From positions 1-42,984 of the forward strand of contig CAOKJE010000009.1 in assembly GCA_948468505.1 (NCBI GenBank): DNA of 42,984 nt. Direction: 5' to 3'. The notes beneath the pieces were generated by a model. That model was not told the DNA's origin and made no database searches. It saw only the letters and a program-made list of their open reading frames with translations. The position numbers and the translations under genes are program-made. How positions within the stretch are numbered: the first letter of the stretch is position 1; every line of letters starts with the position of its first letter. Below are positions 20,370-28,821 of the stretch, one piece after another. Source of the DNA: an uncultured Clostridium sp. Lineage in GTDB: Bacteria; Bacillota; Clostridia; TANB77; CAG-508.

Positions 20370-21236
20370 CTAATTCTCTCTCCTCCAATAAAATAGATAT
20401 TGTTGAGCTAAACCTGCTAAATTTCCAAACTTTTCGTTAGCCATCCTTTCAATTTGTTTTTTGTCTATCTTGTTTTCGTCTTTACTCTTTATGTATAGGT
20501 CATTCATAACACGTCTTACCCACACATCAATCGGGAAAACTTCCAATCTTTTTAAGGTAGAAAATAACAATATACAGTCTGCTACTTTGGGTCCCACTCC
20601 TGATAAGGATAGTAATTGTTCTCTTACTTCAAAGGTGTTTGGATTTTGGTGCATTTTGCCTAAGTCTATTTGTTTATTGCATACCATTTGTGTGGTTTCA
20701 TAAATTCTTTTGTCACGAAATCCTAAGCCTAAACTTCGGTATTCTTGAATGGTTACATTTTTTAATTGTTCTGGTGTTGGAAAAGTATAATATTCTTTTT
20801 GTTTCCATGTTATTTTGCTTCCATACTTTTTAGCTAGTCTTTCTATAATTCCTTTTATTCTTGGTATGTTGTTATTCGCTGAAATGATAAAAGATATTAT
20901 GGTTTCCCATAGGTCTTGGTTTAGTAGACGTATTCCTTGTCCATATTGGATGCTTGTTTTCATGTTTTGGTCTATTTTAGCTAATGTATTTTTTATTTTT
21001 TCATAATCACGGTTTAAGTCAAAGTATTCTTTCATTTCTTCGGCTAAATTGTTGGGACTTATTCCTTCTATTATGATGTTTTGATTTTCTTTTTTTATAT
21101 TAACTATATTTTCTTTAAATATTCCTTCATAGCTTCCGTCTTCTTGTAAATTCCAACGAAAGCACTGCCCACATTCGAAAATGTCTTTTGGTTCAAATGA
21201 TTTTAGGTTTGATAAGACTATTTTTTGTTCTTTCAT
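20370..21236 (-). CDS. 8-oxoguanine DNA glycosylase, OGG1-type
   Basis: Bifunctional glycosylase/lyase removing 8-oxoguanine. The 288-residue protein has the OGG1-type N-terminal domain (ECGQCFRWNLQEDGSYEG) and the HhH-GPD motif: LSGVGPKVADCILLF with the catalytic lysine, and the aspartate in FPIDVWVRR, about 20 residues later. Both essential residues are intact. ATG 21236 has a GGAG-type site. All CGG triplets found inside are out of phase and the frame is unbroken, so this is a good no-shift control. Transcribed separately from addB, which begins 158 nt downstream. Confidence 0.92.
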   Translation of the reverse strand: MKEQKIVLSNLKSFEPKDIFECGQCFRWNLQEDGSYEGIFKENIVNIKKENQNIIIEGISPNNLAEEMKEYFDLNRDYEKIKNTLAKIDQNMKTSIQYGQGIRLLNQDLWETIISFIISANNNIPRIKGIIERLAKKYGSKITWKQKEYYTFPTPEQLKNVTIQEYRSLGLGFRDKRIYETTQMVCNKQIDLGKMHQNPNTFEVREQLLSLSGVGPKVADCILLFSTLKRLEVFPIDVWVRRVMNDLYIKSKDENKIDKKQIERMANEKFGNLAGLAQQYLFYWRREN

Positions 21237-21374
21237 TTGCTTCTCCTTTTTGGTTTGTCTATTAAATTATATCATTTTTTGGGGGCTTCTACAATGTTTT
21301 TCTTTCTTTTTTGGTTAGGATATATGGCTAACTAGTAACAGTGAATGAGAGAATCGGAAAGTTTTATAAAATAC

Positions 21375-21403
21375 TTGCATAAACTATATTACTATGCTAT
21401 AAT
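21375..21403 (+). promoter_or_regulatory. Promoter of antisense-type RNA, locus A
   Basis: TTGCAT (21375-21380), 17-nt spacer, TATAAT (21398-21403), pointing toward the toxin-like gene. Confidence 0.65.
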
Positions 21404-21409
21404 AGATAT

Positions 21410-21470
21410 AGCTTAAGTATTTTATAAAAAGCATTATAAAACCCTCTGGCGGCTACCAGAGGGGCTTTGC
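21410..21470 (+). ncRNA. Candidate antitoxin RNA, locus A
   Basis: A short transcript would start near 21410 and end around the hairpin CCCTCTGG / CCAGAGGG (21442-21463). Its 21419-21437 segment matches 18 of 19 bases of the plus-strand sequence over the toxin start codon (21547-21565). The RNA can therefore pair with the toxin initiation region over 19 nt, the one difference being a G-U pair. The 3' ends are convergent. This is the geometry of the Fst/par type I system. The 3' end is not certain because the T-run on this strand is weak. Confidence 0.55.
21442..21463. terminator. Shared hairpin of locus A
   Basis: Perfect 8-bp GC-rich stem with a 6-nt loop, followed by TTTTAT on the minus strand, downstream of the 30-aa toxin-like ORF. 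Confidence 0.65.
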
Positions 21471-21562
21471 TATTTATGTAAGTTTTCTATTACGTCTATT
21501 ACTAAAATGATTATATCAACTACAATAGCTATTATCTTTAGTAAAAATTTTATAAAAAGCAC
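21470..21562 (-). CDS. 30-aa hydrophobic peptide, type I toxin-like
   Basis: GTG start with a perfect AGGAGG nine bases upstream. The peptide starts with LFIKFLLKIIAIVVDIIILV, one membrane span, and ends ENLHK. It has its own promoter, TTGACG-17-TATACT. The convergent short RNA starts 60 nt beyond its stop. Length, single span, polar tail and gene geometry fit Fst/Ldr/TxpA-type membrane toxins; the sequence itself matches no family I can name. Confidence 0.55.
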   Translation of the reverse strand: MLFIKFLLKIIAIVVDIIILVIDVIENLHK

Positions 21563-21609
21563 TATGCTTTACCTCCTTTCCTAGATTTCCTCTTGAAAAG
21601 GACAGTTAT

Positions 21610-21638
21610 AGTATAGCATGTTTTTTCTGACACGTCAA
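21610..21638 (-). promoter_or_regulatory. Promoter of toxin-like gene, locus A
   Basis: TTGACG (21638-21633), 17-nt spacer, TATACT (21615-21610) on the minus strand. Confidence 0.65.
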
Positions 21639-21714
21639 TATTTATTTTTACATTTTAGTTTATTTTTTTGCATTTATAGGTAAAATTTTCAATTTTATCA
21701 CCTGAACTATAATG

Positions 21715-22559
21715 TTACGTCTTTTTAAATCCCAATCCCACAACCTCTCTTGAATTAGTAATGACAATAAAGCTTTGCGGGTCAATCCTTCTTGCAATCA
21801 TTTTAACCTTTGTAATATCTCCTCTAGAAGCCGCACACATAAGTACCAGTTTATCCTCATTGGTATACATTCCTTTTCCATAAAGTCCGTGTGGTTCCTC
21901 TTCTTATTTTCTCCCCTATTTCTTTTGCTATTTCTTCGTTTTTGTTAGATACAATTAGTAATAATTTTGTGAAATAAATTCCCTCAAACAAAATATCTAT
22001 CATTTTTCCCATCAAATAAATGGCAATAGCTGAATATAAGCCAATTTCTATTTCTTTGAAAAAGATTACATTTAAAGTTACAATTATAATATCTAAAATA
22101 ATAATGGCACGGCTCATGCTAATGCTTGGTCGGTATTCTCTAGCCAAATAGCTAATTAGGTCAGTTCCTCCTGTTGAGGAGTTTACTTTTAAAATAATGG
22201 CGGTTCCGCAAACCTATTATAATTCCACCATAAATACAAGCCAAAAATCGGTCACTTGTTAAGGGTTGTAACTTATCCAAAAAATCAATAAAGACAGATA
22301 ATGCTACCGTTCCTATCATTGATTTGATAAAAAAACTTTTTCCTATTTTATAGATGGATAAAATAAATAATGGTACATTGATTAGTAATATCATAGTTCC
22401 CATTGGTATTTTAAATAGATAATAGGTTATGGTTGCAACACCTGTTATTCCTCCTGATGATAGCTGGTTTGGCAATAAAAATAATGATACGCCCACTGCT
22501 ATTATGAAGGAGCCTACTATGGTTCCTATGATTTCTATGCTTATTTTTTTTATTTGCAT
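21715..22559 (-). CDS. YitT-family membrane protein with DUF2179 domain (two +1 CGG shifts)
   Basis: After two C-skips the protein has 280 residues: five or six membrane segments (DUF161/YitT) then a cytosolic DUF2179 domain. The signature SSTGGTDLISYL lies just after shift 1 (IIIGLGTAIILKVNSS, Gly118). Shift 2 (Gly224) gives RGTTGLYGKGMYTNEDK, the conserved entry to DUF2179, which ends ITNSREVVGLGFK. Its role is unknown; YitT relatives are proposed transporters. ATG 22559 opens a single-gene unit downstream of repeat A. The two upstream pieces would otherwise be two unlinked fragments plus a lost tail. Confidence 0.93.
21887..21889 (-). other. +1 recoding site, CGG, YitT second
   Basis: ACA CGG ACT in the zero frame; ACA (C) GGA gives Gly224 of TTGLYGKG. 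Confidence 0.9.
22206..22208 (-). other. +1 recoding site, CGG, YitT first
   Basis: TTG CGG AAC in the zero frame; TTG (C) GGA gives Gly118. Confidence 0.9.
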
Positions 22560-22664
22560 GGCTAGTCTCCTTTTAGTTTTTAAATTCCTACGATAAAAAA
22601 ATCACCTTTATAGCAGTATTTGCCATATATTGGTGATTTATACATTTGTTTTCCAATTCTTCCA

Positions 22665-22729
22665 ATGTCCCCTTTTAAATCCGTCCCCATTTAAACCCGG
22701 AACCAATGGGGACATTTGGGGACATTTAT
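22665..22729. repeat. Repeat A, single copy with flanking partial units
   Basis: Core TTTAAACCCGGAACC at 22690-22704, flanked by GTCCCC and GGGGAC, which can pair. A partial GTCCCC/TTTAAATCC unit precedes it. It lies directly after the radical SAM gene and may act as its terminator hairpin. Confidence 0.7.
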
Positions 22730-23781
22730 TCTTCTAAAAAGTCATTATAGGTTTTTGTGATTTCTATTTTTGATTTTCCTTGCTTCATTTCTTCGTCTTG
22801 TTTTAGGATTAAATCTACGTCATAGGTTTCTTTTAATTTTGTAATGTTTTCTTTTTTATGACCAATTACATTGTTGCTATCTATCGGGTTTACAGTGACT
22901 TCTACTTCTTTTACTTTAACATTTAGTTTTTTGATTTTGCCAACTACAGCATCATACCATAAAGCTGATTCTACTAGTTGTCTGAAGGCTGGGTGGTATG
23001 GACCAGCTACTACTTCGCTGTTTTGGTTTTTCGGTTCGTCGATTTCTTCTGTGTTTTGCAAGCCTACTCTGATGACTTCAATTTTTTTGTCAGCAAACAT
23101 ACGAACTAGTTCTTTACAGGTTTCTATTGCTTGTACAAGTGGCACTGGCTCGTATTTTCCTTGTTTGTATTCTTCTTCTAGTTTTGTGTTTTTTACTACT
23201 AGTACTGGATAGATTCTTACCATTTTAGGCTTTAATTTGATTAAGGCTTTTGCGGTATTTATTTCGTCTATTCTTGTGCTTTCTGGTAATCCTACCATCA
23301 TTTGATGTCCTAGTTTAAAGCCATTCCAGCGTATCATTTTGGATGCTTTTTTGACGTCAACAAAGGTATGTCCTCGGTTGGTTCTTTTTAAAATATAGTC
23401 ATTGGCTGATTGTACGCCTAATTCGATGGTTTTTACTTTGTATTTTTTTAGCCTTTTTAAGGTTTCTTTATCGATACAGTCTGGTCTAGTAGAAATTCGA
23501 ATGGATTCTACTTTTCCTTCTTCGATATATTGGTAGGCTGTTTGTAATAGTTCTTCTTGTTTACTTTCTTCTATTGCTGTAAAGCTTCCTCCATAAAATG
23601 CTATTTCTACTTCTGCTTCTTCTTTTTTTATGTTTTCTAGGTAATTGTCTATTATTTTTTTGGCTTTTTCTTTGGTCATGTTTTCTTTTTGTCCACTAAT
23701 TGATTTTTGGTTACAAAAGATACAGTCATTTGGACATCCTAAGTGTGGTACAAATATTGGTATGATATATTGTTTTTTCAT
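22726..23781 (-). CDS. Elp3-like radical SAM protein
   Basis: The 351-residue protein has the radical SAM cluster motif in LGCPNDCIFCNQKSISG (residues ~13-30), YGGSFTAI near residue 63, and the Elp3/YhcC-type barrel (STRPDCIDKE, VELGVQSA-like segment). The GNAT domain of full-length Elp3 is missing, so it belongs to the shorter bacterial oxygen-independent coproporphyrinogen-like/Elp3-like group. The target is unknown. It follows rnc by 22 nt and is probably co-transcribed with it. No CGG codons. Confidence 0.88.
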   Translation of the reverse strand: MKKQYIIPIFVPHLGCPNDCIFCNQKSISGQKENMTKEKAKKIIDNYLENIKKEEAEVEIAFYGGSFTAIEESKQEELLQTAYQYIEEGKVESIRISTRPDCIDKETLKRLKKYKVKTIELGVQSANDYILKRTNRGHTFVDVKKASKMIRWNGFKLGHQMMVGLPESTRIDEINTAKALIKLKPKMVRIYPVLVVKNTKLEEEYKQGKYEPVPLVQAIETCKELVRMFADKKIEVIRVGLQNTEEIDEPKNQNSEVVAGPYHPAFRQLVESALWYDAVVGKIKKLNVKVKEVEVTVNPIDSNNVIGHKKENITKLKETYDVDLILKQDEEMKQGKSKIEITKTYNDFLEE

Positions 23782-23803
23782 AGATTTTTACCTCTTTTCT
23801 GTT

Positions 23804-24472
23804 TTATTTTAGATTTTCTAATGCTTTTTGTGCTGCCATCATTTCGGCTTGTTTTTTACTTCTTCCTTCTCCTTTTGCAAGTGCTTTTCCGTTGCAACTA
23901 ACTTGTGACTCAAAGCTTTTGTTGTGGTCTGGTCCTTTTTCTTTGGTTATTTTGTATTCTATTTTTACGTCTCCATTTTCTTGTAGTTTTTCTTGTAATA
24001 CGGTTTTATAGTCTTTGTCTCCTACATGCTGGGTGGCCTGCTCGATATCTTCTTTTAGGCTTTCTACAATGAATTTTTCGGCTTCTTCGATTCCGCTGTC
24101 TAAAAAAATGGCTGCGATTACTGCTTCTACACTGTCTGCTAAGATGGCTGGTCGGTTTTGCCCTCCCATTTTTCTTTCCGATTTTCCAAGGTATAAGAAA
24201 TCACTAAAATTATGCAATTGGGCTACTTTATATAAGCTTTTTTCACATACGACGGTTGCTCTAACTTTAGTCATTTCTCCTTCTGTTAATTGTGGATAGT
24301 TTTGGTATAGGTATTTACTGGATATGAATTCTAAGATGCTGTCTCCTAAGAATTCTAGTTTTTCGTTGCTTTCGATTTCGTTTTCATAGGCATATGATGT
24401 ATGGGTTAGTGCTTTTTTTAATAGTTCTTTGTTTTTGAATTGGTAGCCTATGTTTTCTTCTATGGTTTGCAT
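23804..24472 (-). CDS. rnc: Ribonuclease III
   Basis: Cleaves double-stranded RNA in rRNA and mRNA processing. The 222-residue protein has the catalytic signature NEKLEFLGDSILEF near residue 40, the second acidic motif LADSVEAVIAAIFLD near 115, and a C-terminal dsRNA-binding domain ending GEGRSKKQAEMMAAQ. I chose ATG 24472 because AGAGGTG precedes it and MQTIEENIGYQFKNK is the usual N-terminus; the frame stays open 33 codons upstream without support. All out-of-phase CGG triplets found here leave the frame intact. Confidence 0.95.
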   Translation of the reverse strand: MQTIEENIGYQFKNKELLKKALTHTSYAYENEIESNEKLEFLGDSILEFISSKYLYQNYPQLTEGEMTKVRATVVCEKSLYKVAQLHNFSDFLYLGKSERKMGGQNRPAILADSVEAVIAAIFLDSGIEEAEKFIVESLKEDIEQATQHVGDKDYKTVLQEKLQENGDVKIEYKITKEKGPDHNKSFESQVSCNGKALAKGEGRSKKQAEMMAAQKALENLK

Positions 24473-24604
24473 GTTACACCTCTTTTCTTTTGGGATAATA
24501 TTTTTGCTAGTTTTATTATATACTATTTTTGAAATTTTGCAAGGAGTAAATAATAAAAAATGTGTATTCATTTTTTGATGATGTTTTTTGCTCTTTAATA
24601 ATAC

Positions 24605-24625
24605 AAAAACGCCACGTTAGTGGCG
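24605..24625 (-). terminator. Terminator of the pilin-like gene
   Basis: Stem CGCCAC / GTGGCG (24610-24625) with a TTTTTG tail on the minus strand, about 25 nt after the stop at 24651. Confidence 0.75.
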
Positions 24626-24650
24626 ATGTGTTAATTTTTTTTATTCAGTT

Positions 24651-26006
24651 TCATAAATATAGAGCTATGCGAAAACCGATGCCATCGCAGGCAAAGTCGG
24701 GTTTGTCGTATCCACGATGGGAAACTGGAGCATTAGAGCTACTGTAGTTATAACCACCTCCTCTATCCACTCGGCGGTCAGTGTAGTAAGCTTCCATTAT
24801 CCACTCCCATACATTTCCTGCCATATCATAGATGTTCTTTTCCGCATATTCTGGTTTTGAACCTGTTGTTGTTGGAGAACTTGCTCCATAATGTCCTTTA
24901 TTAGTACTATTTCTTACATAAGAGTTTTCTGCACAGTTGCCATTAATATAATTACTATCCATAAACTGCATGGTGGCATCCCATTGTACACCATAACATA
25001 AAGTACTTGTTACTCCTGTATAGTTGTTTTTTGAAGCAAATTCTTTGGATAATTTTACAGCTCCTACTTTTCCTCCTGTATTACTGGTTCCTTCTATGTC
25101 ATTCATGGCATTTCCCCATGGTACATTATTATAGACATTTGCTCCTTTTTTTACTACTACATTTCCATTACTATCTTTTCCTGCCTCAAATCTTCCTATA
25201 TAAAATCCATGGTTATCTTTTACACTTTGTTTCATAGTATTATATTCATTTGTTTCGGTAGAATATCCACTTGCAAATGGCTCTGTACAATTAGTTAATC
25301 TATCCTGTAGGGATCCTTCCGTGTATCCTTCAATTGCCTTGAAGTTTGCTATATTATCTACTGGCACCCAGACAAATTGGTTACCATTTCTATCCTCAAT
25401 TACAACTCCCTCTGCTATTGTTTCTGCTGAATCACTTGCTATTTTAAAGTCTGCTGGAATGGTTACTGTTTTGTTAGAGCTATCTGCTATTGGTGTTTGT
25501 TCTTTAAATGGCTTATCTTGTGTTATGGCGTCTTTTACTGTTGTTGCCGTGTTGTATTCTGGTTCTGTTGGCGTTTGCCCTCCACTATTGGTTGGTCCTG
25601 TTATTTTTCCTGTTTCTTTTTCTATAGTGTATTTGTTGTTTGTTGTATTAAATGTTACTTCTATTTGTTTGCTATCTTTATCTGTTGCTGTGGTATTTAC
25701 GTTTTGGTTCGTTAATTCTTTTTGTAATTCGTCTGCACTAATAATTACGTCTTTTCTTTCATTATTGTGCAATTTGTCTGCCACAATAGTTGTATATGCT
25801 AAATTGATTTGCTCTTTTTCTTCTGCCTCAGTTGTTTGATTTTTTGCTGTATCGGCTTTTTTTAATATTCCATTTTCTCCTGTTAAGGTTGCAATTGATA
25901 CACCTGCTAAAATTAATAAAACAATTATGGTTATTACTAAAGCAATTAAGGTTATTCCTTTGTTGGTTTCTGTTTTACTTTTTCTTAAATTCGTTATATT
26001 TATCAT
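24651..26006 (-). CDS. Type IV pilin-like N-terminus fused to an FGE/SUMF1-type domain
   Basis: The 451-residue protein begins with a class III-like prepilin signal: a basic leader, KG at residues 16-17, then ITLIALVITIIVLLILAGVS. The usual Glu at mature position 5 is Ala, so normal pilus assembly is uncertain. Residues ~45-150 resemble clostridial pseudopilin stalks. The C-terminal ~270 residues are a formylglycine-generating-enzyme-like fold, ending MAGNVWEWIMEAYY, DRGGGYNYSSS and DGIGFRIALYL. The domain would be displayed outside the cell; many such domains bind rather than catalyse (inference). AAAGGAGGA precedes ATG 26006, with a TTGCAA-17-TATAAT promoter. Confidence 0.85.
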   Translation of the reverse strand: MINITNLRKSKTETNKGITLIALVITIIVLLILAGVSIATLTGENGILKKADTAKNQTTEAEEKEQINLAYTTIVADKLHNNERKDVIISADELQKELTNQNVNTTATDKDSKQIEVTFNTTNNKYTIEKETGKITGPTNSGGQTPTEPEYNTATTVKDAITQDKPFKEQTPIADSSNKTVTIPADFKIASDSAETIAEGVVIEDRNGNQFVWVPVDNIANFKAIEGYTEGSLQDRLTNCTEPFASGYSTETNEYNTMKQSVKDNHGFYIGRFEAGKDSNGNVVVKKGANVYNNVPWGNAMNDIEGTSNTGGKVGAVKLSKEFASKNNYTGVTSTLCYGVQWDATMQFMDSNYINGNCAENSYVRNSTNKGHYGASSPTTTGSKPEYAEKNIYDMAGNVWEWIMEAYYTDRRVDRGGGYNYSSSNAPVSHRGYDKPDFACDGIGFRIALYL

Positions 26007-26168
26007 TCCTATCCTCCTTTTTCTTTTGTTTTTTCTTAGTTTTTTACTGTTATTATTTACTCTTTGAAATCATAGTATACATTACTTTCTATCCCATCTT
26101 TCTTAACAAAGACACTTGTTTTTCAGTATTCTACTATTTTCTAAAAATAGCTGATAATATATATCCAA

Positions 26169-26197
26169 ATTATACTGTAAGCATTTTTGTTTTGCAA
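26169..26197 (-). promoter_or_regulatory. Promoter of the pilin/FGE gene
   Basis: TTGCAA (26197-26192), 17-nt spacer, TATAAT (26174-26169) on the minus strand; a ~160-nt untranslated leader follows. Confidence 0.65.
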
Positions 26198-26245
26198 GGT
26201 TTTTTCTGAATTTTTGTATTTAATTTTCTAAAAGTGATGTTTTTT

Positions 26246-26306
26246 GCCCCATACCTAAAGGTATTACTTATCTGTACGCTCACTTAATGGTCGCACAGCT
26301 AAGGGC
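26246..26306. other. Candidate structured element between divergent promoters
   Basis: GCCC/GGGC would close a junction holding the hairpins ATACCT-AA-AGGTAT (26251-26264) and CTGTaCG/CGcACAG (26272-26298). It lies upstream of both divergent promoters, so it should not be in either mRNA. It is not a simple terminator, because the T-run precedes the stem on each strand. Confidence 0.35.
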
Positions 26307-26353
26307 ATCTAAAAAAGCACCACAAACTTCCAGCAATTTTTTCTCTATTTTTA

Positions 26354-26382
26354 TGGACAAGTTTTAACTATTATTGTATAAT
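26354..26382 (+). promoter_or_regulatory. Promoter of the glucosaminidase operon
   Basis: TGGACA (26354-26359), 17-nt spacer, TATAAT (26377-26382). Confidence 0.65.
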
Positions 26383-26422
26383 AAATGTGTATTATTTTAA
26401 GGAAAGAAAGAGAGATAAAATT

Positions 26423-27811
26423 ATGTTAGATAATCACAATAACAGAAACTTATCTGATGTATTTAAAGAATTACAGCAAATGCAAGAAAATGCACAAGTT
26501 TCTAGCAATCTTGATGCACCTCATTCTAAGAACCAAGAACCAAAAGTGCCAAAGGCAAAAAGAAGCTTTGCTTTTCGTTTCGATAGAAATATCAATGCAA
26601 GCACTTCTTATCAAAAAAGCTATGATTTGAAATTGTCTCATATCATAGTTGGTTGTGGTATTTTGATTGTTGGTTTAGCCGTGTTGTTTCCAAAAAATAC
26701 TTCTTTTACGCAAAGTTATGCTAAGGAAGTAAATATGGAAGAAATTGCAGAATACGAATTAAATCGCCATCGTTTAAATATTCAAAATATCATTTCTGAA
26801 AATTCTGATATGGATAGGGTAAAAGAACAGGTTACAGAAGAACGTGAAGTTGAATTTATAACCGAATATACTAGTAACTCAAGCCTTCCTAGAGGTGAAG
26901 AAATTATAATGCAAGAAGGTGCTTTGGGTAAGGAAAATGTAACAGCTGTTAAGACCTATGAAAATGGAGATTTTGTAGAAGAAATCATTTTAAGTAAAGA
27001 AAAGCTAGTGGAACCAATTTCTAAAGTAATTGATGTTGGTACTTCTGATTTCTTGGCAAAACATAAAGTACATATTGGTGATATGATGTATTTTGTAAAT
27101 ACGGCTAATTTGAAAGAAGCTGATAAAGAAGATAGTGCTGATGTAGCAGAAGTAAGACAATATTTAGATGTTAAATTACTAGAACTTCCAAGTGAAGAGT
27201 GGTGTAAGGTTTCTTTTGATAATGTAGAAGGTTATATTAAAACTTCAAACTTGACGTCTTCTTATACAACGCCAAATATGCCTGAAAAGAATAGAATTCA
27301 AAGACTTTTACTAAAAGTAAACATCGATATGGAATTAAATAGAACTAGTGGCTTGACTTTAAATGATTATAAAAAGATTTTTACAGGTCTTCCAAATGAT
27401 AAAAATAAGATTTTTCAAGATAATTATACTGCTTTTTATAATGCTGAGAAAAAATATAATATTAATGGTATTTTCCTAGCATCTATTGCTATTCACGAAA
27501 GTGGTTGGGGAACTTCTCAAATTGCTAATGATAAGAAAAATCTATTTGGCTATGGCTCTTATGATGCCACTCCTTATGAATCTTCTTTTGAGTTTGAAGA
27601 TTATGCTGAAGGAATTGAGACAGTTGCTAAGTCTTTGGTTAAGTATTATTTAAATCCATCTGGTACAAAGATTTATGATGGAGAAACAGCTGCTGCTTGG
27701 TATTATAATGCTCCTACTTTGAAGGGGGTTAATACTAGATATGCAAGTGATCCAGAATGGCATAATAAGGTGTTTAAGTATATGGAAGATTTATATAATA
27801 GACTTCAATAA
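26423..27811 (+). CDS. Membrane-anchored glucosaminidase with SH3-like region
   Basis: The 462-residue protein has a cytosolic N-terminus (~70 residues), one membrane segment (SHIIVGCGILIVGLAVLFP, residues 72-90) and an extracellular part with an SH3-like stretch around residues 215-290. The C-terminal mannosyl-glycoprotein endo-beta-N-acetylglucosaminidase-type domain has the catalytic glutamate in IAIHESGWGTSQIA and the motifs KKNLFGYGSYD and YNAPTLKGVNTRYA. It should cleave the glycan strands of peptidoglycan from the outer face of the membrane. I chose ATG 26423 (MLDNHNNRN); the GTG at 26387 lies at the transcription start. The next gene follows after 25 nt. Confidence 0.88.
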   Translation: MLDNHNNRNLSDVFKELQQMQENAQVSSNLDAPHSKNQEPKVPKAKRSFAFRFDRNINASTSYQKSYDLKLSHIIVGCGILIVGLAVLFPKNTSFTQSYAKEVNMEEIAEYELNRHRLNIQNIISENSDMDRVKEQVTEEREVEFITEYTSNSSLPRGEEIIMQEGALGKENVTAVKTYENGDFVEEIILSKEKLVEPISKVIDVGTSDFLAKHKVHIGDMMYFVNTANLKEADKEDSADVAEVRQYLDVKLLELPSEEWCKVSFDNVEGYIKTSNLTSSYTTPNMPEKNRIQRLLLKVNIDMELNRTSGLTLNDYKKIFTGLPNDKNKIFQDNYTAFYNAEKKYNINGIFLASIAIHESGWGTSQIANDKKNLFGYGSYDATPYESSFEFEDYAEGIETVAKSLVKYYLNPSGTKIYDGETAAAWYYNAPTLKGVNTRYASDPEWHNKVFKYMEDLYNRLQ

Positions 27812-27836
27812 TTTAAGTTAAATAAGGGAGAAAATT

Positions 27837-28670
27837 ATGAAAAAATTGAAAATTAAAAATGAAAGGCTTGTCTTTACTATTTTAATTATTGCATTATTTA
27901 TTGTATTTTTACTATATTATAATTTAGTATTTTCTAGCGTGTTTGCTAAGAATAGCTTTGCCAATCAAATGATTGAAATTGCTGACGAAAATGAGAATTC
28001 CATTTTTAGTATTCAAAAAATATTGCTTTACAGTAATGCCAATGCAATTGATAATTCGAAGGATCAGTCTTTACAAGATATGAGTATCAATCAATATACC
28101 GATATTTCTATTTATATTGATAATATCGGTACCGTGGCTGATTTAACTGACGAAAATACGGTTAAGGAATTGTATATTGATAATATTGTTGCTACTTCTC
28201 ATGCTGATAGAGGAACGAAAATTTTGAATTATAAAAACCCTTTGGATTTTGGTAAGTATAAGATGCCTGAAGCTCCTCAAAATAACCGAATTGATTTTGA
28301 TATTATTCATACAAATTCTCAAAATGAAAATACGGACTATTCTAAACCTACTTTTTACACAGATTGTTCTAATCCTATTTCTTTGGGTTATATGAATAAA
28401 GATATTTTAACTAATTATGCTGTTTCTAAGGATGCTAATACTGTTTCTTTTAATGGTAAGGTTTTGAAGGAAGCTAATATTGCTTTAGAGGATGTTAATT
28501 ATACCTTAACTTTTAAAATTCATATTGTGAATAATTTGAATCAGAAGTTCTCTTATAATATGAAGCTTGATGTTAATTTGAATGATAAGAATGGCGGTAT
28601 TTATAATGGCTATGTGTTTAAGGGAAAGAATACTTCTGGTAAGGAATATCAATTTTTTAAAGAGATTTAA
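27837..28670 (+). CDS. Uncharacterised membrane-anchored exported protein
   Basis: I do not recognise this 277-residue protein. It has a basic N-terminus, one hydrophobic segment (TILIIALFIVFLLYYNLVF, residues ~14-33) and an extracellular region with no cysteines of note and beta-rich composition. It begins 25 nt after the glucosaminidase stop with AAGGGAG as ribosome-binding site, so it is probably co-transcribed. An accessory role at the cell surface is a context-based guess only. No in-frame CGG among its out-of-phase CGG triplets. Confidence 0.7.
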   Translation: MKKLKIKNERLVFTILIIALFIVFLLYYNLVFSSVFAKNSFANQMIEIADENENSIFSIQKILLYSNANAIDNSKDQSLQDMSINQYTDISIYIDNIGTVADLTDENTVKELYIDNIVATSHADRGTKILNYKNPLDFGKYKMPEAPQNNRIDFDIIHTNSQNENTDYSKPTFYTDCSNPISLGYMNKDILTNYAVSKDANTVSFNGKVLKEANIALEDVNYTLTFKIHIVNNLNQKFSYNMKLDVNLNDKNGGIYNGYVFKGKNTSGKEYQFFKEI

Positions 28671-28775
28671 AGCATATTTTGCTTAATATATAATAATAAT
28701 GGACTGGGCTTATGAATAATTACAAGCATACAGCAGAAGAACTTATACTAAATGAACTAATTTATTGTTAATTCA

Positions 28776-28813
28776 AAAATAGAGCAGAGTTATAAAAAAT
28801 TCTGCTCTATTTT
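28776..28813. terminator. Bidirectional terminator
   Basis: Thirteen-bp stem AAAATAGAGCAGA / TCTGCTCTATTTT between convergent gene ends. Confidence 0.85.
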
Positions 28814-28821
28814 AAAACAAA

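Noticed and set aside
26246-26306. Riboswitch for the glucosaminidase or the pilin/FGE gene
   Set aside because: Both predicted promoters lie downstream of the element in their own direction, so it would not be part of either leader.
28712-28771. A 19-codon ORF after the 27837 gene
   Set aside because: Very short, no good ribosome-binding site, and placed just before the terminator.
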